Assembly (NCBI RefSeq): GCF_001854865.1
Contig: NZ_MDDW01000028.1
Span: 43,692 to 56,991 of the forward strand
Direction of reading: 5' to 3'
DNA length: 13,300 bases
DNA from: Rhizobium sp. LCM 4573
Lineage (GTDB): Bacteria > Pseudomonadota > Alphaproteobacteria > Rhizobiales > Rhizobiaceae
Shown here: positions 1 to 11,008 of the stretch, piece after piece
Position numbering within the stretch: position 1 is the first letter of the stretch
Layout of the letters: each line of letters starts with the position of its first letter
Notes under the pieces: model-generated
The model's input: the letters and a program-made list of their open reading frames with translations, nothing else
Databases searched by the model: none
What the model was told of the DNA's origin: nothing
Program-made: the position numbers and the translations under genes

Positions 1-499
1 CATCGTGAGCGGTCTTGGCGCAGGCAAGAGCGTATTCGGGGTTCGCCTTGTAGCCGTCGAAGAAATGCTCGCAATCGACCAGCGCTTCCTTGCCGGCGCT
101 GCGGGCGGCTTGAACGCTGTCGCGGATGGCTTCGAGGTTCTCCTCGTTGGTGCAGCCGAGCGCGACGCGCACATGGTAGTCCCAGCTTTTCGCCACGAAA
201 CAGACGGCATCGCTCTTGGCTTGCAGCAGCACCGCAAGCCCCGGATCGTTGGAGGCGGAAATGCCGGCGCGCTTTGTCATGCCGAAAGCGACGAACTTGG
301 ATTTCTCCGTGCGCTTCTGCGAGAAGAAGGTGGTATCCGTCGGGTTGGCGCCCGGATACCCGCCCTCGACATAGTCTATGCCGAAATCGTCGAGCAGGTT
401 GGAGATGGCGATCTTGTCCTCGACGGAGAAATCCACGCCGGGGGTCTGCTGCCCGTCGCGCAGCGTCGTGTCGAAGAGATAGATGCGTTCGCGTGTCAT
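1..499 (-). CDS. cimA: Citramalate synthase, N-terminal part (cut by window edge)
   Basis: The reading frame starts at ATG 499 and is still open at the left edge, giving 166 residues of an enzyme usually about 530 long. It is the start of a DRE-TIM metallolyase (HMGL-like domain). Residues 10-16 read DTTLRDG, which supplies the catalytic Arg14 and metal-binding Asp15, and residues 43-53 read YVEGGYPGANP, typical of the citramalate synthase branch rather than 2-isopropylmalate synthase LeuA. The family condenses acetyl-CoA with pyruvate to (R)-citramalate, a cytosolic route to 2-oxobutyrate and isoleucine. The start is supported by GGAGG at 509-513, nine bases upstream. The gene lies downstream of the pip gene on the same strand but is separated from it by a hairpin repeat, so it may have its own promoter. 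A homocitrate or isopropylmalate synthase relative is the main alternative. Confidence 0.92.
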   Translation of the reverse strand, partial: MTRERIYLFDTTLRDGQQTPGVDFSVEDKIAISNLLDDFGIDYVEGGYPGANPTDTTFFSQKRTEKSKFVAFGMTKRAGISASNDPGLAVLLQAKSDAVCFVAKSWDYHVRVALGCTNEENLEAIRDSVQAARSAGKEALVDCEHFFDGYKANPEYALACAKTAHD

Positions 500-517
500 C
501 CGTTTTTTCCTCCGGCG

Positions 518-656
518 TGCCCCTCATCCGGCTGCCGCCACCTTCTCCCCGCAGGCGGGGAGAAGGGATATGCCTCTGGTCTATCCTCCCCATTGGACGT
601 TGCTCAACGCACGTCCCCTCTCCCCGCGGGCGGGGAGAGGGTTAGGGTGAGGGGCA
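518..656. repeat. RIME-like intergenic palindromic element
   Basis: This element holds two strong hairpins inside a terminal inverted repeat. The outer arms are TGCCCCTCA at 518-526 and TGAGGGGCA at 648-656, a perfect 9-bp match. The first hairpin has 12-bp arms, CCTTCTCCCCGC at 541-552 and GCGGGGAGAAGG at 555-566. The second has 12-bp arms at 616-627 and 630-641 with nearly the same sequence, so the two palindromes are also direct copies of each other. This layout matches the Rhizobium-specific intergenic mosaic elements (RIME), which are short, non-coding and repeated in rhizobial genomes. It fills nearly all of the pip-cimA gap. Either hairpin could end or stabilise the pip transcript, but no U-run follows them. 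The family name rests on recall of the motif, not on a search. Confidence 0.75.
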
Positions 657-660
657 AATG

Positions 661-2568
<1,908 letters not shown>

Positions 2569-2572
<4 letters not shown>

Positions 2573-3054
2573 GGCTGCTCCTCCCGCGGCCAGATGTCCG
2601 TATCGTGGTCCGGATGCTGACGGCTGCTTGCCGCGACCTTTCTCTCCTCCTCCTGCGTCATGTCCATGGCCGTCTCGTGCGTGAGCGTGTCAAGCTCGCC
2701 GAACCACGGCATCTTATGGCGAAGATTGGTCTGCAGCTTCGGTTTCACGCTTTCCGGCTGGTCCAGCGAGCCGAGCATGATGCTGATATGATCGCTGCCG
2801 CCGGCGTAAAAGAGCGGCGTTCCGCATTGCGCGCAAAAGCCGCGCAATACCGTTTCCGAGGATTGGAACCAGGCAGGTTCGCCGCGCGTGACGGAAAAGT
2901 TCTCGTATTTCACGCCGCCAAGCGGCATGAAATAGTTGCCGGCAGCCTTCTGGCACATGCGGCAATGGCAGAGATGCGGAAATCCGATCTCGCCTTCCGC
3001 CCGGTAGCGAACCGCTCCGCACTGGCATCCGCCGGTGTGAACCGCTGTGCTCAT
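2569..3054 (-). CDS. GFA/CENP-V domain zinc protein, copy C (first of three)
   Basis: A 161-residue GFA-family protein, first of the three in transcription order. Zinc ligands are at Cys10, Cys12, Cys29, Cys31, Cys34, Cys74 and Cys77, in register with copies A and B. It is the most divergent copy: its N-terminus is MSTAVHTGG rather than MTE..RTGG, and its 105-145 segment is rich in charged residues (DMTQEEERK). It still ends in the shared tail QHPDHDTDIWP (146-156). The ATG overlaps the VOC gene stop (ATGA), and AAGGA lies eight bases upstream inside the VOC coding end. The position next to a glyoxalase-fold gene suggests a shared role in aldehyde or thiol-adduct handling, but this is inference from context; the protein could equally be a zinc protein of unrelated function. 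Confidence 0.92.
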
Positions 3055-3449
3055 TCCTCGCTTCCTTCCGGCGCGTGGCAGACGGCTTCGATATTGTTGC
3101 CGTCGAGATCGAAGACGAAGGCGCCATAATAGTCCGGATGATAGTGTGGGCGCAGGCCCGGAGGACCGTTGTCGCGTCCGCCGGCAGCGATGGCGGCTTC
3201 ATAAAAGGCGTCGACCTCGGCACGATTGCGGGCGGTGAAGGCGACATGCTGGGAATGTCCGGCCGGCGGCGCACCTTCGTGCAGCCAATAGACCGGCCGT
3301 TCACGACCGTAACCACCCACCTTCACGCCATTCGTGTATTCGGCGGGGACCATGTAGAGCAGCGAGGCGCCCAGCGGAGCGAAGGCCGCATCGTAAAATG
3401 CCCTGGCCCGGTCGAAATCCGCGACCGTGATGCCCATATGGTCTATCAT
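3051..3449 (-). CDS. VOC-family (glyoxalase/bleomycin-resistance fold) protein
   Basis: A 132-residue single-domain protein of the vicinal oxygen chelate superfamily. It starts MIDHMGITVADFDRARAFY, with the usual metal-ligand histidine at position 4 in the first beta strand. His68 (in QHVAF) and Glu121 (in NNIEAVCH) fit the other expected ligand positions, and FDLDGNNIEAV at 113-123 is the classic closing motif. Members include lactoylglutathione lyases, dioxygenases and fosfomycin or bleomycin resistance proteins; which reaction applies here cannot be told. A strong AGAGGAGG precedes the ATG. The gene begins 31 bp after the cysS stop and its stop overlaps the first GFA gene by 4 bp, so it joins cysS to the GFA block. 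A glutathione-adduct substrate is plausible from context only. Confidence 0.9.
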   Translation of the reverse strand: MIDHMGITVADFDRARAFYDAAFAPLGASLLYMVPAEYTNGVKVGGYGRERPVYWLHEGAPPAGHSQHVAFTARNRAEVDAFYEAAIAAGGRDNGPPGLRPHYHPDYYGAFVFDLDGNNIEAVCHAPEGSEE

Positions 3450-3480
3450 CGCTCTTCCTCCTCTTGATTGCCAACTGGCC

Positions 3481-4866
3481 CTACCGCTTCACCTCCCAGG
3501 TCGTGAGGCGTTCGCCGGTTGCAGGGTCCTTGCCGTCCTTGAGCTGAATACCTTCGGCATTGAGAGTATCGCGGATCTTGTCGGCTTCGGCGAAGTTCTT
3601 CGCCTTCAGGAGTTCGAGCCGCGCCTTCACGCGGGCATCGATTTCGGCGGCGACCGCCTCATCGATTTCCATCAGCTTCGGCAGCACGCCGAGCAGGTCG
3701 GCGCTCGCCGCGAAAACGGGCAGCAAGGTCCGGTCGGCATGGGCTTCCTGGGCAAGCGAATGCAACGCCTGGATAGCCGCGACAGTGTTGAGATCGTCCG
3801 CCAGAGCGGCGAGAACCGTGTCGCATGGCGCGGCATCGCCGGCCTCGGCGGCCGGCCATTTGGAAAGCAGGCGCTCGGCTTCCTCCAGGCGCTTCACCGA
3901 AAAGTCGATCGGTTCGCGGTAATGCGTCATCAGCATGGCGAGCCTCAGCACCTCTCCCGGCCAGGCCCGCCCACCGAATTTCTCGGTGTGCAGCAGGTCG
4001 TAGATGGTGACGAAATTGCCTTCCGACTTCGACATCTTGCGGCCTTCGACCTGCACGAAGCCGTTGTGCATCCACACATTCGCCATCACATCGGTGCCGT
4101 GGGCGCAGCGCGACTGGGCGATCTCGTTCTCATGATGCGGGAAGATGAGGTCCAGCCCGCCGCCATGGATATCGAAGACCTCGCCCAGATAGCGCCCGCT
4201 CATGGCCGAGCATTCGATATGCCAACCGGGCCGACCGCGGCCCCAGGGGCTTTCCCAGCCGGGTTCGTTGTCGCTCGAAAGCTTCCACAGCACGAAATCG
4301 CCGGGGTTCTTCTTGTGGGCATCGACGGCGATACGGGCGCCGGCCTGTTGCTCGTCCAGCGGGCGCTTGGAGAGCTGGCCGTAATCGCTCATGGATTTCG
4401 TGTCGAACAGCACCTCGCCGCCGGCCACATAGGCATGACCTCTCGCAATCAGCTTCTCGATGATCTCGATCATCTGCGGAATATTGTCGGTCGCGCGGGG
4501 CTCGACATGAGGCTCGAGGCAGCCGAGCGCCTTCACATCCTCATGGAACTGCGTCTCGGTTCGCTCGGTGACGGCGCGGATCGCCTCATTGAGGGGCAGA
4601 CCGGGATGATCGCGAAGCGCGCGTGCATTGATCTTGTCGTCCACGTCGGTGATGTTGCGTGCATAAGTAATGTGATCCGCGCCATAGACGTGCCGCAGCA
4701 GCCGGAAGAGAACGTCGAACACGATGACCGGGCGGGCATTGCCGATATGGGCGTAGTCATAGACCGTCGGGCCGCAGACATACATGCGCACGTTCTGCGG
4801 GTCGATCGGCCGGAACTCGGCCTCCTTGCGGGTCAGCGTGTTGTAGAGCTTGAGCGCAGCGCTCAT
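3481..4866 (-). CDS. cysS: Cysteinyl-tRNA synthetase
   Basis: This class I synthetase charges tRNA-Cys in the cytosol. It has 461 residues, the usual bacterial length. The HIGH-type motif is HIGN at 40-43 and KMSKS is at 277-281. The zinc ligands that discriminate cysteine are in place: Cys31, Cys219, His244 and Glu248, with the family spacing. The C-terminal anticodon-binding part is intact, including the EAEKIRDxL-like helix near 427-434. The start at 4866 (MSAALKLYN) was chosen because GGGAG lies eight bases upstream and homologs start just before this strand; an in-frame extension to 4953 has no family resemblance. It is the first gene of the cysS-VOC-GFA3-pip unit and is preceded by a long non-coding leader. 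Confidence 0.97.
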   Translation of the reverse strand: MSAALKLYNTLTRKEAEFRPIDPQNVRMYVCGPTVYDYAHIGNARPVIVFDVLFRLLRHVYGADHITYARNITDVDDKINARALRDHPGLPLNEAIRAVTERTETQFHEDVKALGCLEPHVEPRATDNIPQMIEIIEKLIARGHAYVAGGEVLFDTKSMSDYGQLSKRPLDEQQAGARIAVDAHKKNPGDFVLWKLSSDNEPGWESPWGRGRPGWHIECSAMSGRYLGEVFDIHGGGLDLIFPHHENEIAQSRCAHGTDVMANVWMHNGFVQVEGRKMSKSEGNFVTIYDLLHTEKFGGRAWPGEVLRLAMLMTHYREPIDFSVKRLEEAERLLSKWPAAEAGDAAPCDTVLAALADDLNTVAAIQALHSLAQEAHADRTLLPVFAASADLLGVLPKLMEIDEAVAAEIDARVKARLELLKAKNFAEADKIRDTLNAEGIQLKDGKDPATGERLTTWEVKR

Positions 4867-4905
4867 CAAGAAATCTCCCAAAGCAAGCCACCGTTGAGGG
4901 GGATG

Positions 4906-4929
4906 CCGAAAAGTGTATGCGGTTTTCGG
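4906..4929. repeat. Inverted repeat CCGAAAA-N10-TTTTCGG in cysS leader
   Basis: Seven-base arms at 4906-4912 and 4923-4929 flank ten bases. The sequence resembles a short dispersed motif with CCGAAAA and TTTTCGG arms that I recall as frequent in intergenic DNA of Rhizobiales; this is recall, not a search. It sits about 40 bases before the cysS start, inside the predicted leader, where it could form a weak hairpin in the mRNA or bind a protein. Confidence 0.55.
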
Positions 4930-5112
4930 ACGACACACCGCTCTCATTATCAACTAGGAGCCGAATGCTTTCGCGTCCACGAACACGAAAGCGTCCGGCA
5001 CTGGCCGGGGCGTTTGTCTTCAAGGCTTTTCGAGAGACGAAAACGGCCGGGCCAGCGGATGCGCTAGCGAATAATGATCCCGCAAATGGAAATCGCCGTT
5101 TTCATGAGCGAG

Positions 5113-5141
5113 GTTATGGCGCGGGCCAGGGATTTGGTCAA
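5113..5141 (-). promoter_or_regulatory. Candidate sigma-70-type promoter for cysS unit
   Basis: Read on the minus strand, TTGACC (5136-5141), preceded by C to give the rhizobial CTTGAC form, is followed after 17 bases by CATAAC (5113-5118), which matches four of six bases of the -10 consensus. It would give a leader of about 240 bases before cysS. It is a pattern match only. Confidence 0.35.
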
Positions 5142-5192
5142 GATGCTGTCGCGCAATCCATTCCATCGAATGCCTTTGCTGTGGGTGAAAAA

Positions 5193-5933
5193 TCACTCCG
5201 GCACGCGGTAGTCGACGAACTTTTTCTCCCGCGCGATGAAGAGCTTGCCGGTTTCGGTGAGTTCGGGAGAGGCGAGCGGCAGGATGGCGGCCGCCACTTC
5301 CGAAGGATGCGGCAACGTGTTGGGGTCTTCGCCGGGTATCGCCTGAGCGCGCATGGCCGTGCGGGTCGCGCCGGGATCGATGCTGTTGACCCGTAATGCC
5401 GTGCGTTGCTGCTCGGCCGCCCAGGTACGGGCAAGCGCTTCCACGGCGGCCTTGGAGGCGGAGTAGGGACCCCAGAAGGGCCGGCATTTGTGCGCGGCGC
5501 CCGAGGAAAGGATGAGCGCGCGCCCGGCATCGGATTTGAGAAGCAGCGGCTCCACCGAGCGGATCAGCCGCCATGTGGCGGTGACGTTGGTGAGCATCAC
5601 CTTCTCGAAAACCTTGGCTTCCACATGACCGATAGGGGAGATGACACCGAGAATGCCGGCATTGGCGACAAGGATGTCGAGCTTGCCCCAGCGCTCGAAG
5701 ATCGAGGCGCCCAGCCGGTCGATCGCGGTCATGTCGGTGAGGTCGAACGGAACAAGCGTGGCCGAACCGCCTTCCGCCTTGATCGCGTCGTCCAGCTCTT
5801 CGAGGCCTCCCACGGTGCGGGCGCAGGCGATCACATGCGCGCCGGCCTTGGCGAGCGCGAGTGCCGTGAAATAGCCGATGCCGCGCGACGCCCCGGTCAC
5901 CAGCGCGATCCTGTCCTTCAGATTGATGTCCAT
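5193..5933 (-). CDS. SDR-family NAD(P)-dependent oxidoreductase
   Basis: A 246-residue classical short-chain dehydrogenase/reductase. The nucleotide-binding TGASRGIG is at 13-20, NAG at 91-93, and the catalytic tetrad reads Asn116, Ser144, Tyr157 and Lys161 (YSASK). The Rossmann fold extends through NSIDPGATRT (183-192), the usual segment after the active site. No acidic residue clearly marks NAD preference, and Arg39 (CART) would fit NADP(H); this is inference. The substrate cannot be told; such genes are often annotated as generic oxidoreductases or 3-oxoacyl-ACP reductase-like. The ATG at 5933 has GAGGTGAG a few bases upstream. It follows the purF terminator by only 25 bp, so it depends on readthrough or on a promoter that overlaps the end of purF. 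It is cytosolic and of normal length. Confidence 0.93.
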   Translation of the reverse strand: MDINLKDRIALVTGASRGIGYFTALALAKAGAHVIACARTVGGLEELDDAIKAEGGSATLVPFDLTDMTAIDRLGASIFERWGKLDILVANAGILGVISPIGHVEAKVFEKVMLTNVTATWRLIRSVEPLLLKSDAGRALILSSGAAHKCRPFWGPYSASKAAVEALARTWAAEQQRTALRVNSIDPGATRTAMRAQAIPGEDPNTLPHPSEVAAAILPLASPELTETGKLFIAREKKFVDYRVPE

Positions 5934-5958
5934 CTGCTCACCTCACCGTCTCGCGGCC

Positions 5959-5988
5959 AAAAAGAAGGCTGCGTTGCCGCAGCCTTCT
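5959..5988 (-). terminator. Rho-independent terminator after purF
   Basis: On the minus strand an 11-bp perfect stem (arms 5978-5988 and 5963-5973) closes a four-base loop and runs straight into TTTTT at 5963-5959. It begins 38 bases after the purF stop. It is the best-formed terminator in the window. A GC-rich stretch follows the U-run, and the SDR ribosome site starts soon after. Confidence 0.88.
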
Positions 5989-6026
5989 AGAATGTTTGGC
6001 GTGGATTGCAAACCGCTCCGTTTGCC

Positions 6027-7529
<1,503 letters not shown>

Positions 7530-7566
7530 CTTGGCCGTGCCCTTTCGGAAAAATGGAAAAGCCGGC

Positions 7567-7582
7567 CGGGAAGATGTTCCCG
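7567..7582. other. Small inverted repeat in the purF leader
   Basis: CGGGAA (7567-7572) and TTCCCG (7577-7582) with a four-base loop sit 38 bases before the purF start, followed on the minus strand by GCCGGC and short T-runs (CTTTTCC, ATTTTTCC). It could be a weak terminator of cvpA or an attenuator-like leader structure; neither is shown. The rest of the 130-bp gap has no clear promoter, only a lone TATCAT at 7610-7615. Confidence 0.35.
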
Positions 7583-7659
7583 AAACCAGCCCGTTTCACT
7601 TTACTGCGAATGATACCACAAATGGTGACGTTTCGCGCTGCATCAAGCGCAACAAAGCG

Positions 7660-8256
7660 TCAATTATTTGTCGGATTTGTTGCCGGCGCGTCATCGGCCG
7701 GTGCTTGCTCCTGCTCAGGCGCGCCCTCGACCGGGGCCTCTTCGCGGCCGAGAATGCGCGCGCGGATCTGAGGCTCGAGATCTTCCGGCAGCACCGCCTC
7801 GAGACGGGCAACCAGCGCGTCGAGGAATGGCTTCGACTTGGCTTGAGTCACCCATTCCGGCTGCGAGCGGGCGTCCACCAGCCAGTTCCAGAACGCGACC
7901 GCTACCACCAGCAGCAGGATGCCGCGCGCCGCGCCGAACAGGAAGCCGAGCGTGCGGTCCAGCGCGCCGATGCGGCTGTCGATGATGAAATCGGCGATCC
8001 GCGACGTGATGAAGGTGATGATGATCAGCGCGATGAGGAAGATGACGCCGGCGGAGCCGGCGATCGCGATGCGGTTGTCCGCCGTGTAATTCTGGGCATA
8101 AGGAACCAGCAGCGGGTAGAGATAGTAGGCCGCCGCGATCGAGCCGATCCAGCTCGCGATCGACAGCACTTCTCGCGAGAAACCGCGCACCATGGCGAGT
8201 ACGGCGGAAAACAGCGTTACGCCGATGACGATACCGTCAAAAATCGTGATGGGCAT
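7660..8256 (-). CDS. cvpA: CvpA-family inner-membrane protein
   Basis: A 198-residue protein with four likely membrane helices, near residues 4-22, 30-50, 64-88 and 104-126. The family signature is visible as RGFSREVL (24-31) and LDRTLGFLFGAARG (99-112). The tail from about 130 to the end is hydrophilic, and its last 30 residues are rich in Glu, Pro, Ala and Asp, probably unstructured. In E. coli the gene is needed for colicin V production and lies in the purF operon; in other bacteria it is linked to envelope integrity, but the molecular role is not settled. The ATG at 8256 has GGAG about twelve bases upstream. It sits between radA (83 bp) and purF (130 bp) on the same strand. Confidence 0.93.
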   Translation of the reverse strand: MPITIFDGIVIGVTLFSAVLAMVRGFSREVLSIASWIGSIAAAYYLYPLLVPYAQNYTADNRIAIAGSAGVIFLIALIIITFITSRIADFIIDSRIGALDRTLGFLFGAARGILLLVVAVAFWNWLVDARSQPEWVTQAKSKPFLDALVARLEAVLPEDLEPQIRARILGREEAPVEGAPEQEQAPADDAPATNPTNN

Positions 8257-8339
8257 ATAGGCTCTACTCCAAGGACCTGTCGGTTTTCGGCACCGCTTGC
8301 CGGCGACCCTCTTACATCAGGGGAACAGTTGACGAAAGA

Positions 8340-9743
8340 TCAATCCTCTTCCGCCGCTTTCCCCAGTTTCCTGGCCGAACCGGCTATGCGCGACACGAGA
8401 TCGGGCAGGTCCTCGACTTCCGTCCAGCGGGCGCCGGATGTCTTCGGAAGCTCGGCGGAACTGGCCGGCAGCATCGCTCCGGCAAAGCCGAGCTTTTCGG
8501 CCTCTTTCAGGCGTTGGGCCGTCTGAGAAACCGGCCGAACCGCCCCCGAAAGGCTGATTTCGCCGAAATAGACGCAATCCGCCGGCAGGGCAAGACCGGC
8601 AAGCGACGAGACGAGTGCCGACGCGACTGCGATGTCGGCCGCCGGTTCGGAAATGCGATAACCGCCCGCCACATTGAGGTAGACGTCGTGCTGACCGAGA
8701 CGCACGCCGCAATGGGCTTCAAGCACGGCAAGAATCATGGAAAGACGGGCCGAATCCCACCCGACGACCGCCCGGCGCGGCGTGCCGAGCGAAGTGGCCG
8801 CCACTAGGGCCTGCACTTCCACGAGCACCGGCCGGGTACCCTCCATGCCGGCGAAGACCGCCGCTCCCGGCGCCTTGGCGTTGCGCTCTCCGAGAAACAG
8901 TTCGGAAGGGTTGGTGACCTCGCGCAGCCCCTTGTCGGACATTTCGAACACGCCGATCTCGTCGGTCGGTCCGAAGCGGTTCTTCACGGTGCGGAGGATG
9001 CGGTAATGATGTCCACGGTCGCCCTCGAAATAGAGCACGGCGTCGACCATGTGCTCGACGACGCGAGGGCCGGCGATCTGCCCCTCCTTGGTGACGTGGC
9101 CGACCAGCACCATGGCTGCCCCCGTCTGCTTGGCGAAGCGGATCATTGCTTGCACGCCGGTGCGCACCTGCGTCACCGTGCCGGGGGCGGAATCGGCCGT
9201 GTCGCTCCAGAGCGTCTGGATCGAATCGATGATGACGAGATCGGGCCGCTTGCCCTCGGAAATGGTGGCGAGGATATCCTCCACATTGGTCTCGGCGGCG
9301 AGCAGCACGTCCGAATCGGCGGCGCCGAGCCGTTGGGCGCGCAGCCTCACTTGCGCCACGGCTTCCTCGCCCGAGACGTAGATGATCCGGTGCCCGCGGC
9401 GGGAGAGAGCCGCCGCCGCCTGCATCAGTAGCGTCGACTTTCCGATGCCGGGATCGCCGCCGACCAGCACAGCCGAACCGCGCACGAAGCCGCCACCGGT
9501 GGCACGGTCGAGCTCGGATATGCCGGTATGAATGCGGGGCGCCTCTTCCGTTTCGCCCGAAAGGGTGGTGAGCGCCACTGCGCGGCCTTTCTTCGGGGCC
9601 TTTCCGGGGCCGCCGCCGATGCCGCCCATCGGGTCTTCCTCGACGATGGTGTTCCACTCGCCGCAGCCATCGCATTTGCCGGCCCAGCGGCTGTGCACCG
9701 TGCCGCAGTTCTGGCACACGAATTGGGTCTTGGTCTTTGCCAT
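8340..9743 (-). CDS. radA: DNA repair protein RadA (Sms)
   Basis: A 467-residue RecA-like ATPase that helps branch migration and processing of recombination intermediates. The N-terminal zinc finger has Cys10, Cys13, Cys24 and Cys27. The Walker A motif is GGDPGIGKST (95-104), Walker B is LVIIDS (169-174), and the RadA-specific KNRFG is at 254-258. Residues from about 290 form the Lon-protease-like C-terminal domain, which lacks proteolytic function in the family. The start at 9743 (MAKTKTQFVCQNCG) places the zinc finger at its usual distance; an upstream TTG at 9788 would add 15 residues with no family resemblance. The ribosome site is weak (AAGGCGGCGG). It sits between alr and cvpA on the same strand. 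Confidence 0.96.
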   Translation of the reverse strand: MAKTKTQFVCQNCGTVHSRWAGKCDGCGEWNTIVEEDPMGGIGGGPGKAPKKGRAVALTTLSGETEEAPRIHTGISELDRATGGGFVRGSAVLVGGDPGIGKSTLLMQAAAALSRRGHRIIYVSGEEAVAQVRLRAQRLGAADSDVLLAAETNVEDILATISEGKRPDLVIIDSIQTLWSDTADSAPGTVTQVRTGVQAMIRFAKQTGAAMVLVGHVTKEGQIAGPRVVEHMVDAVLYFEGDRGHHYRILRTVKNRFGPTDEIGVFEMSDKGLREVTNPSELFLGERNAKAPGAAVFAGMEGTRPVLVEVQALVAATSLGTPRRAVVGWDSARLSMILAVLEAHCGVRLGQHDVYLNVAGGYRISEPAADIAVASALVSSLAGLALPADCVYFGEISLSGAVRPVSQTAQRLKEAEKLGFAGAMLPASSAELPKTSGARWTEVEDLPDLVSRIAGSARKLGKAAEED

Positions 9744-9781
9744 GGGATCAGCCGCCGCCTTTGATACTCGCAGGTCCGCCG

Positions 9782-9806
9782 AGAACAAAAGCGGAACTTT
9801 TGCTCT
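9782..9806. other. Inverted repeat between alr and radA
   Basis: AGAACAAAAG (9782-9791) and CTTTTGCTCT (9797-9806) can pair over ten positions with one G-U, closing a five-base loop. On the plus strand it runs into TTTTAA, as a terminator would, although no plus-strand gene ends here. On the minus strand it follows alr by about 40 bases without a U-run after it, so it may be a weak terminator or a radA leader structure. Confidence 0.45.
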
Positions 9807-9847
9807 TTTAATCTCGAAATGCCGTTCCTGGCAAGGTGGCCGAGAGC

Positions 9848-11008
9848 TTATTCGGGATAGGTATACCGCCGTTCGTGCCGCAACCCGATGCCGGTCAGCA
9901 TCTCGTAGCCGATCGTGCCCGCCGCGCGTGCGACCTCGTCGAGCGGCATGTGGGGCCCGAAGAGCTCGATATAGTCACCGGTGCGGATTTCGCTCTCCGG
10001 GACGTCGGTTATGTCGAAGATCGTCAGGTCCATGGTGATGCGGCCGATCACAGGAATGCGATGACCGGCGATGAAGCCGAAGGCGCCTTGCGTGCCGCCT
10101 GCCCGGATCGGTACGCCCGCGCCGGAAAGCGAACGCAGATAGCCGTCCGCATAACCGGCTGAGGCCACCGCCAGCCGGCTGCGCCGCGAAAGCTGATGGG
10201 TGGCGCCATAGCTGACGGTACTGCCGGTTTCCGCTTCGCGAATCTGCACGATCCGCGCCTCCGCCTTGGCGACGGGCTTCAATGGCTTCATGCCGTTCAC
10301 GGCCTCGCCGCCGTAAAGCGCAATGCCCGGCCGCGTGAGATCGAAATGATAGTCCGGTCCCAGAAAGATCCCGGCAGAGGCCGAAAGGCTGGATTCGATA
10401 CCTTCGAAAGCGTCCGCAACCTGCCGGAAAGATTCGAGCTGCTTGCGGTTGAGGGGCGAGGATGGCGTATCGCCGCTATGGAGATGGGAGAGCACGAGAA
10501 CGGGCGAAAAACTCGCCGGCCGCGAGACGTCTCCGGCCAGCGCCAGAGCATCCTCGAGAGGGAGGCCGAGTCGGTTGAAACCGGTATCGACCTGCAGCGC
10601 GCAGGGGTGGTCGCCCCGTTCCGAGACCGCCGACATCCAGAAGGCGAGCTGTTCCTCCGAGGCCAGAACCGGCACGAGATCATCTTCGAAGAACATCCGC
10701 TCCTGTCCCGGCCAGATACCGGAAAGCACATAAATACGCGCATCGGGCACATAGGCCCGCAACGTCGAGCCTTCCTGCGGCACGGCCACGAAGAAGTCCC
10801 GCGCCCCGGCTTCGTAAAGCGCCGTGCCGCAATCCTCGATCCCGAGGCCATAGGCGTCAGCCTTGACCACCGCCGCAGCACGCGCCTTGCCGGACTTGCG
10901 CGCCATTTCCCGCCAATTGTCGGCAAGGGCTTCGAGATCGACCGTCAGGCGCACGGGGGCGCTGTCGAAATCGGCGGAGGAGGAGAAGTCGCTGTCGAAG
11001 TCGGTCAT
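9848..11008 (-). CDS. alr: Alanine racemase
   Basis: A 386-residue PLP enzyme that interconverts L- and D-alanine, supplying D-alanine for peptidoglycan. The PLP lysine is Lys49 in AVVKADAYGLG. The opposing catalytic tyrosine is Tyr286 in AGYADGY (284-290). Arg146 in FNRLG and GRITMD (322-327) are other family landmarks; the domains are an N-terminal TIM barrel and a C-terminal beta domain from about residue 250. The first 18 residues are rich in Asp and Ser and precede the conserved core. The start at ATG 11008 is preferred; a GTG at 11023 would add five residues, and neither has a strong ribosome site. It could be the catabolic paralog DadX, but the placement beside radA and dnaB and the absence of a dadA neighbour favour the housekeeping copy. 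Confidence 0.95.
   Translation of the reverse strand: MTDFDSDFSSSADFDSAPVRLTVDLEALADNWREMARKSGKARAAAVVKADAYGLGIEDCGTALYEAGARDFFVAVPQEGSTLRAYVPDARIYVLSGIWPGQERMFFEDDLVPVLASEEQLAFWMSAVSERGDHPCALQVDTGFNRLGLPLEDALALAGDVSRPASFSPVLVLSHLHSGDTPSSPLNRKQLESFRQVADAFEGIESSLSASAGIFLGPDYHFDLTRPGIALYGGEAVNGMKPLKPVAKAEARIVQIREAETGSTVSYGATHQLSRRSRLAVASAGYADGYLRSLSGAGVPIRAGGTQGAFGFIAGHRIPVIGRITMDLTIFDITDVPESEIRTGDYIELFGPHMPLDEVARAAGTIGYEMLTGIGLRHERRYTYPE

Larger units (their letters stand above)
4867..5192. other. 326-bp non-coding gap upstream of cysS
   Basis: No gene is convincing here. The gap holds a candidate promoter for cysS near 5113-5141, an inverted repeat TTTTCG/CGAAAA at 5027-5032 and 5038-5043 (5-base loop), and a second inverted repeat at 4906-4929 close to cysS. 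A 48-codon minus-strand frame (5020-5166) is open but has no ribosome site or family I know. No terminator with a U-run was found for the SDR gene that ends at 5193, so readthrough into cysS is possible. Confidence 0.6.

Noticed and set aside
4978..5045. Possible tRNA or structured RNA gene in the cysS upstream gap
   Set aside because: The TTTTCG/CGAAAA pairing is short and isolated, with no cloverleaf, T-arm sequence or CCA end.
3427..5067. Long plus-strand open frame of over 540 codons opposite cysS
   Set aside because: It is antisense to a clear cysS gene. GC-rich codon bias leaves the opposite frame free of stops; the product resembles no family and has no ribosome site.
5020..5166. 48-codon minus-strand frame between the SDR gene and cysS
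   Set aside because: It is the end of a frame that runs on into the SDR gene out of register; it has no ribosome site before the ATG and no recognisable family.
9744..9788. Extended radA start at TTG 9788
   Set aside because: The extra 15 residues do not resemble RadA N-termini, the zinc finger sits at its usual place from ATG 9743, and the TTG falls in a hairpin.
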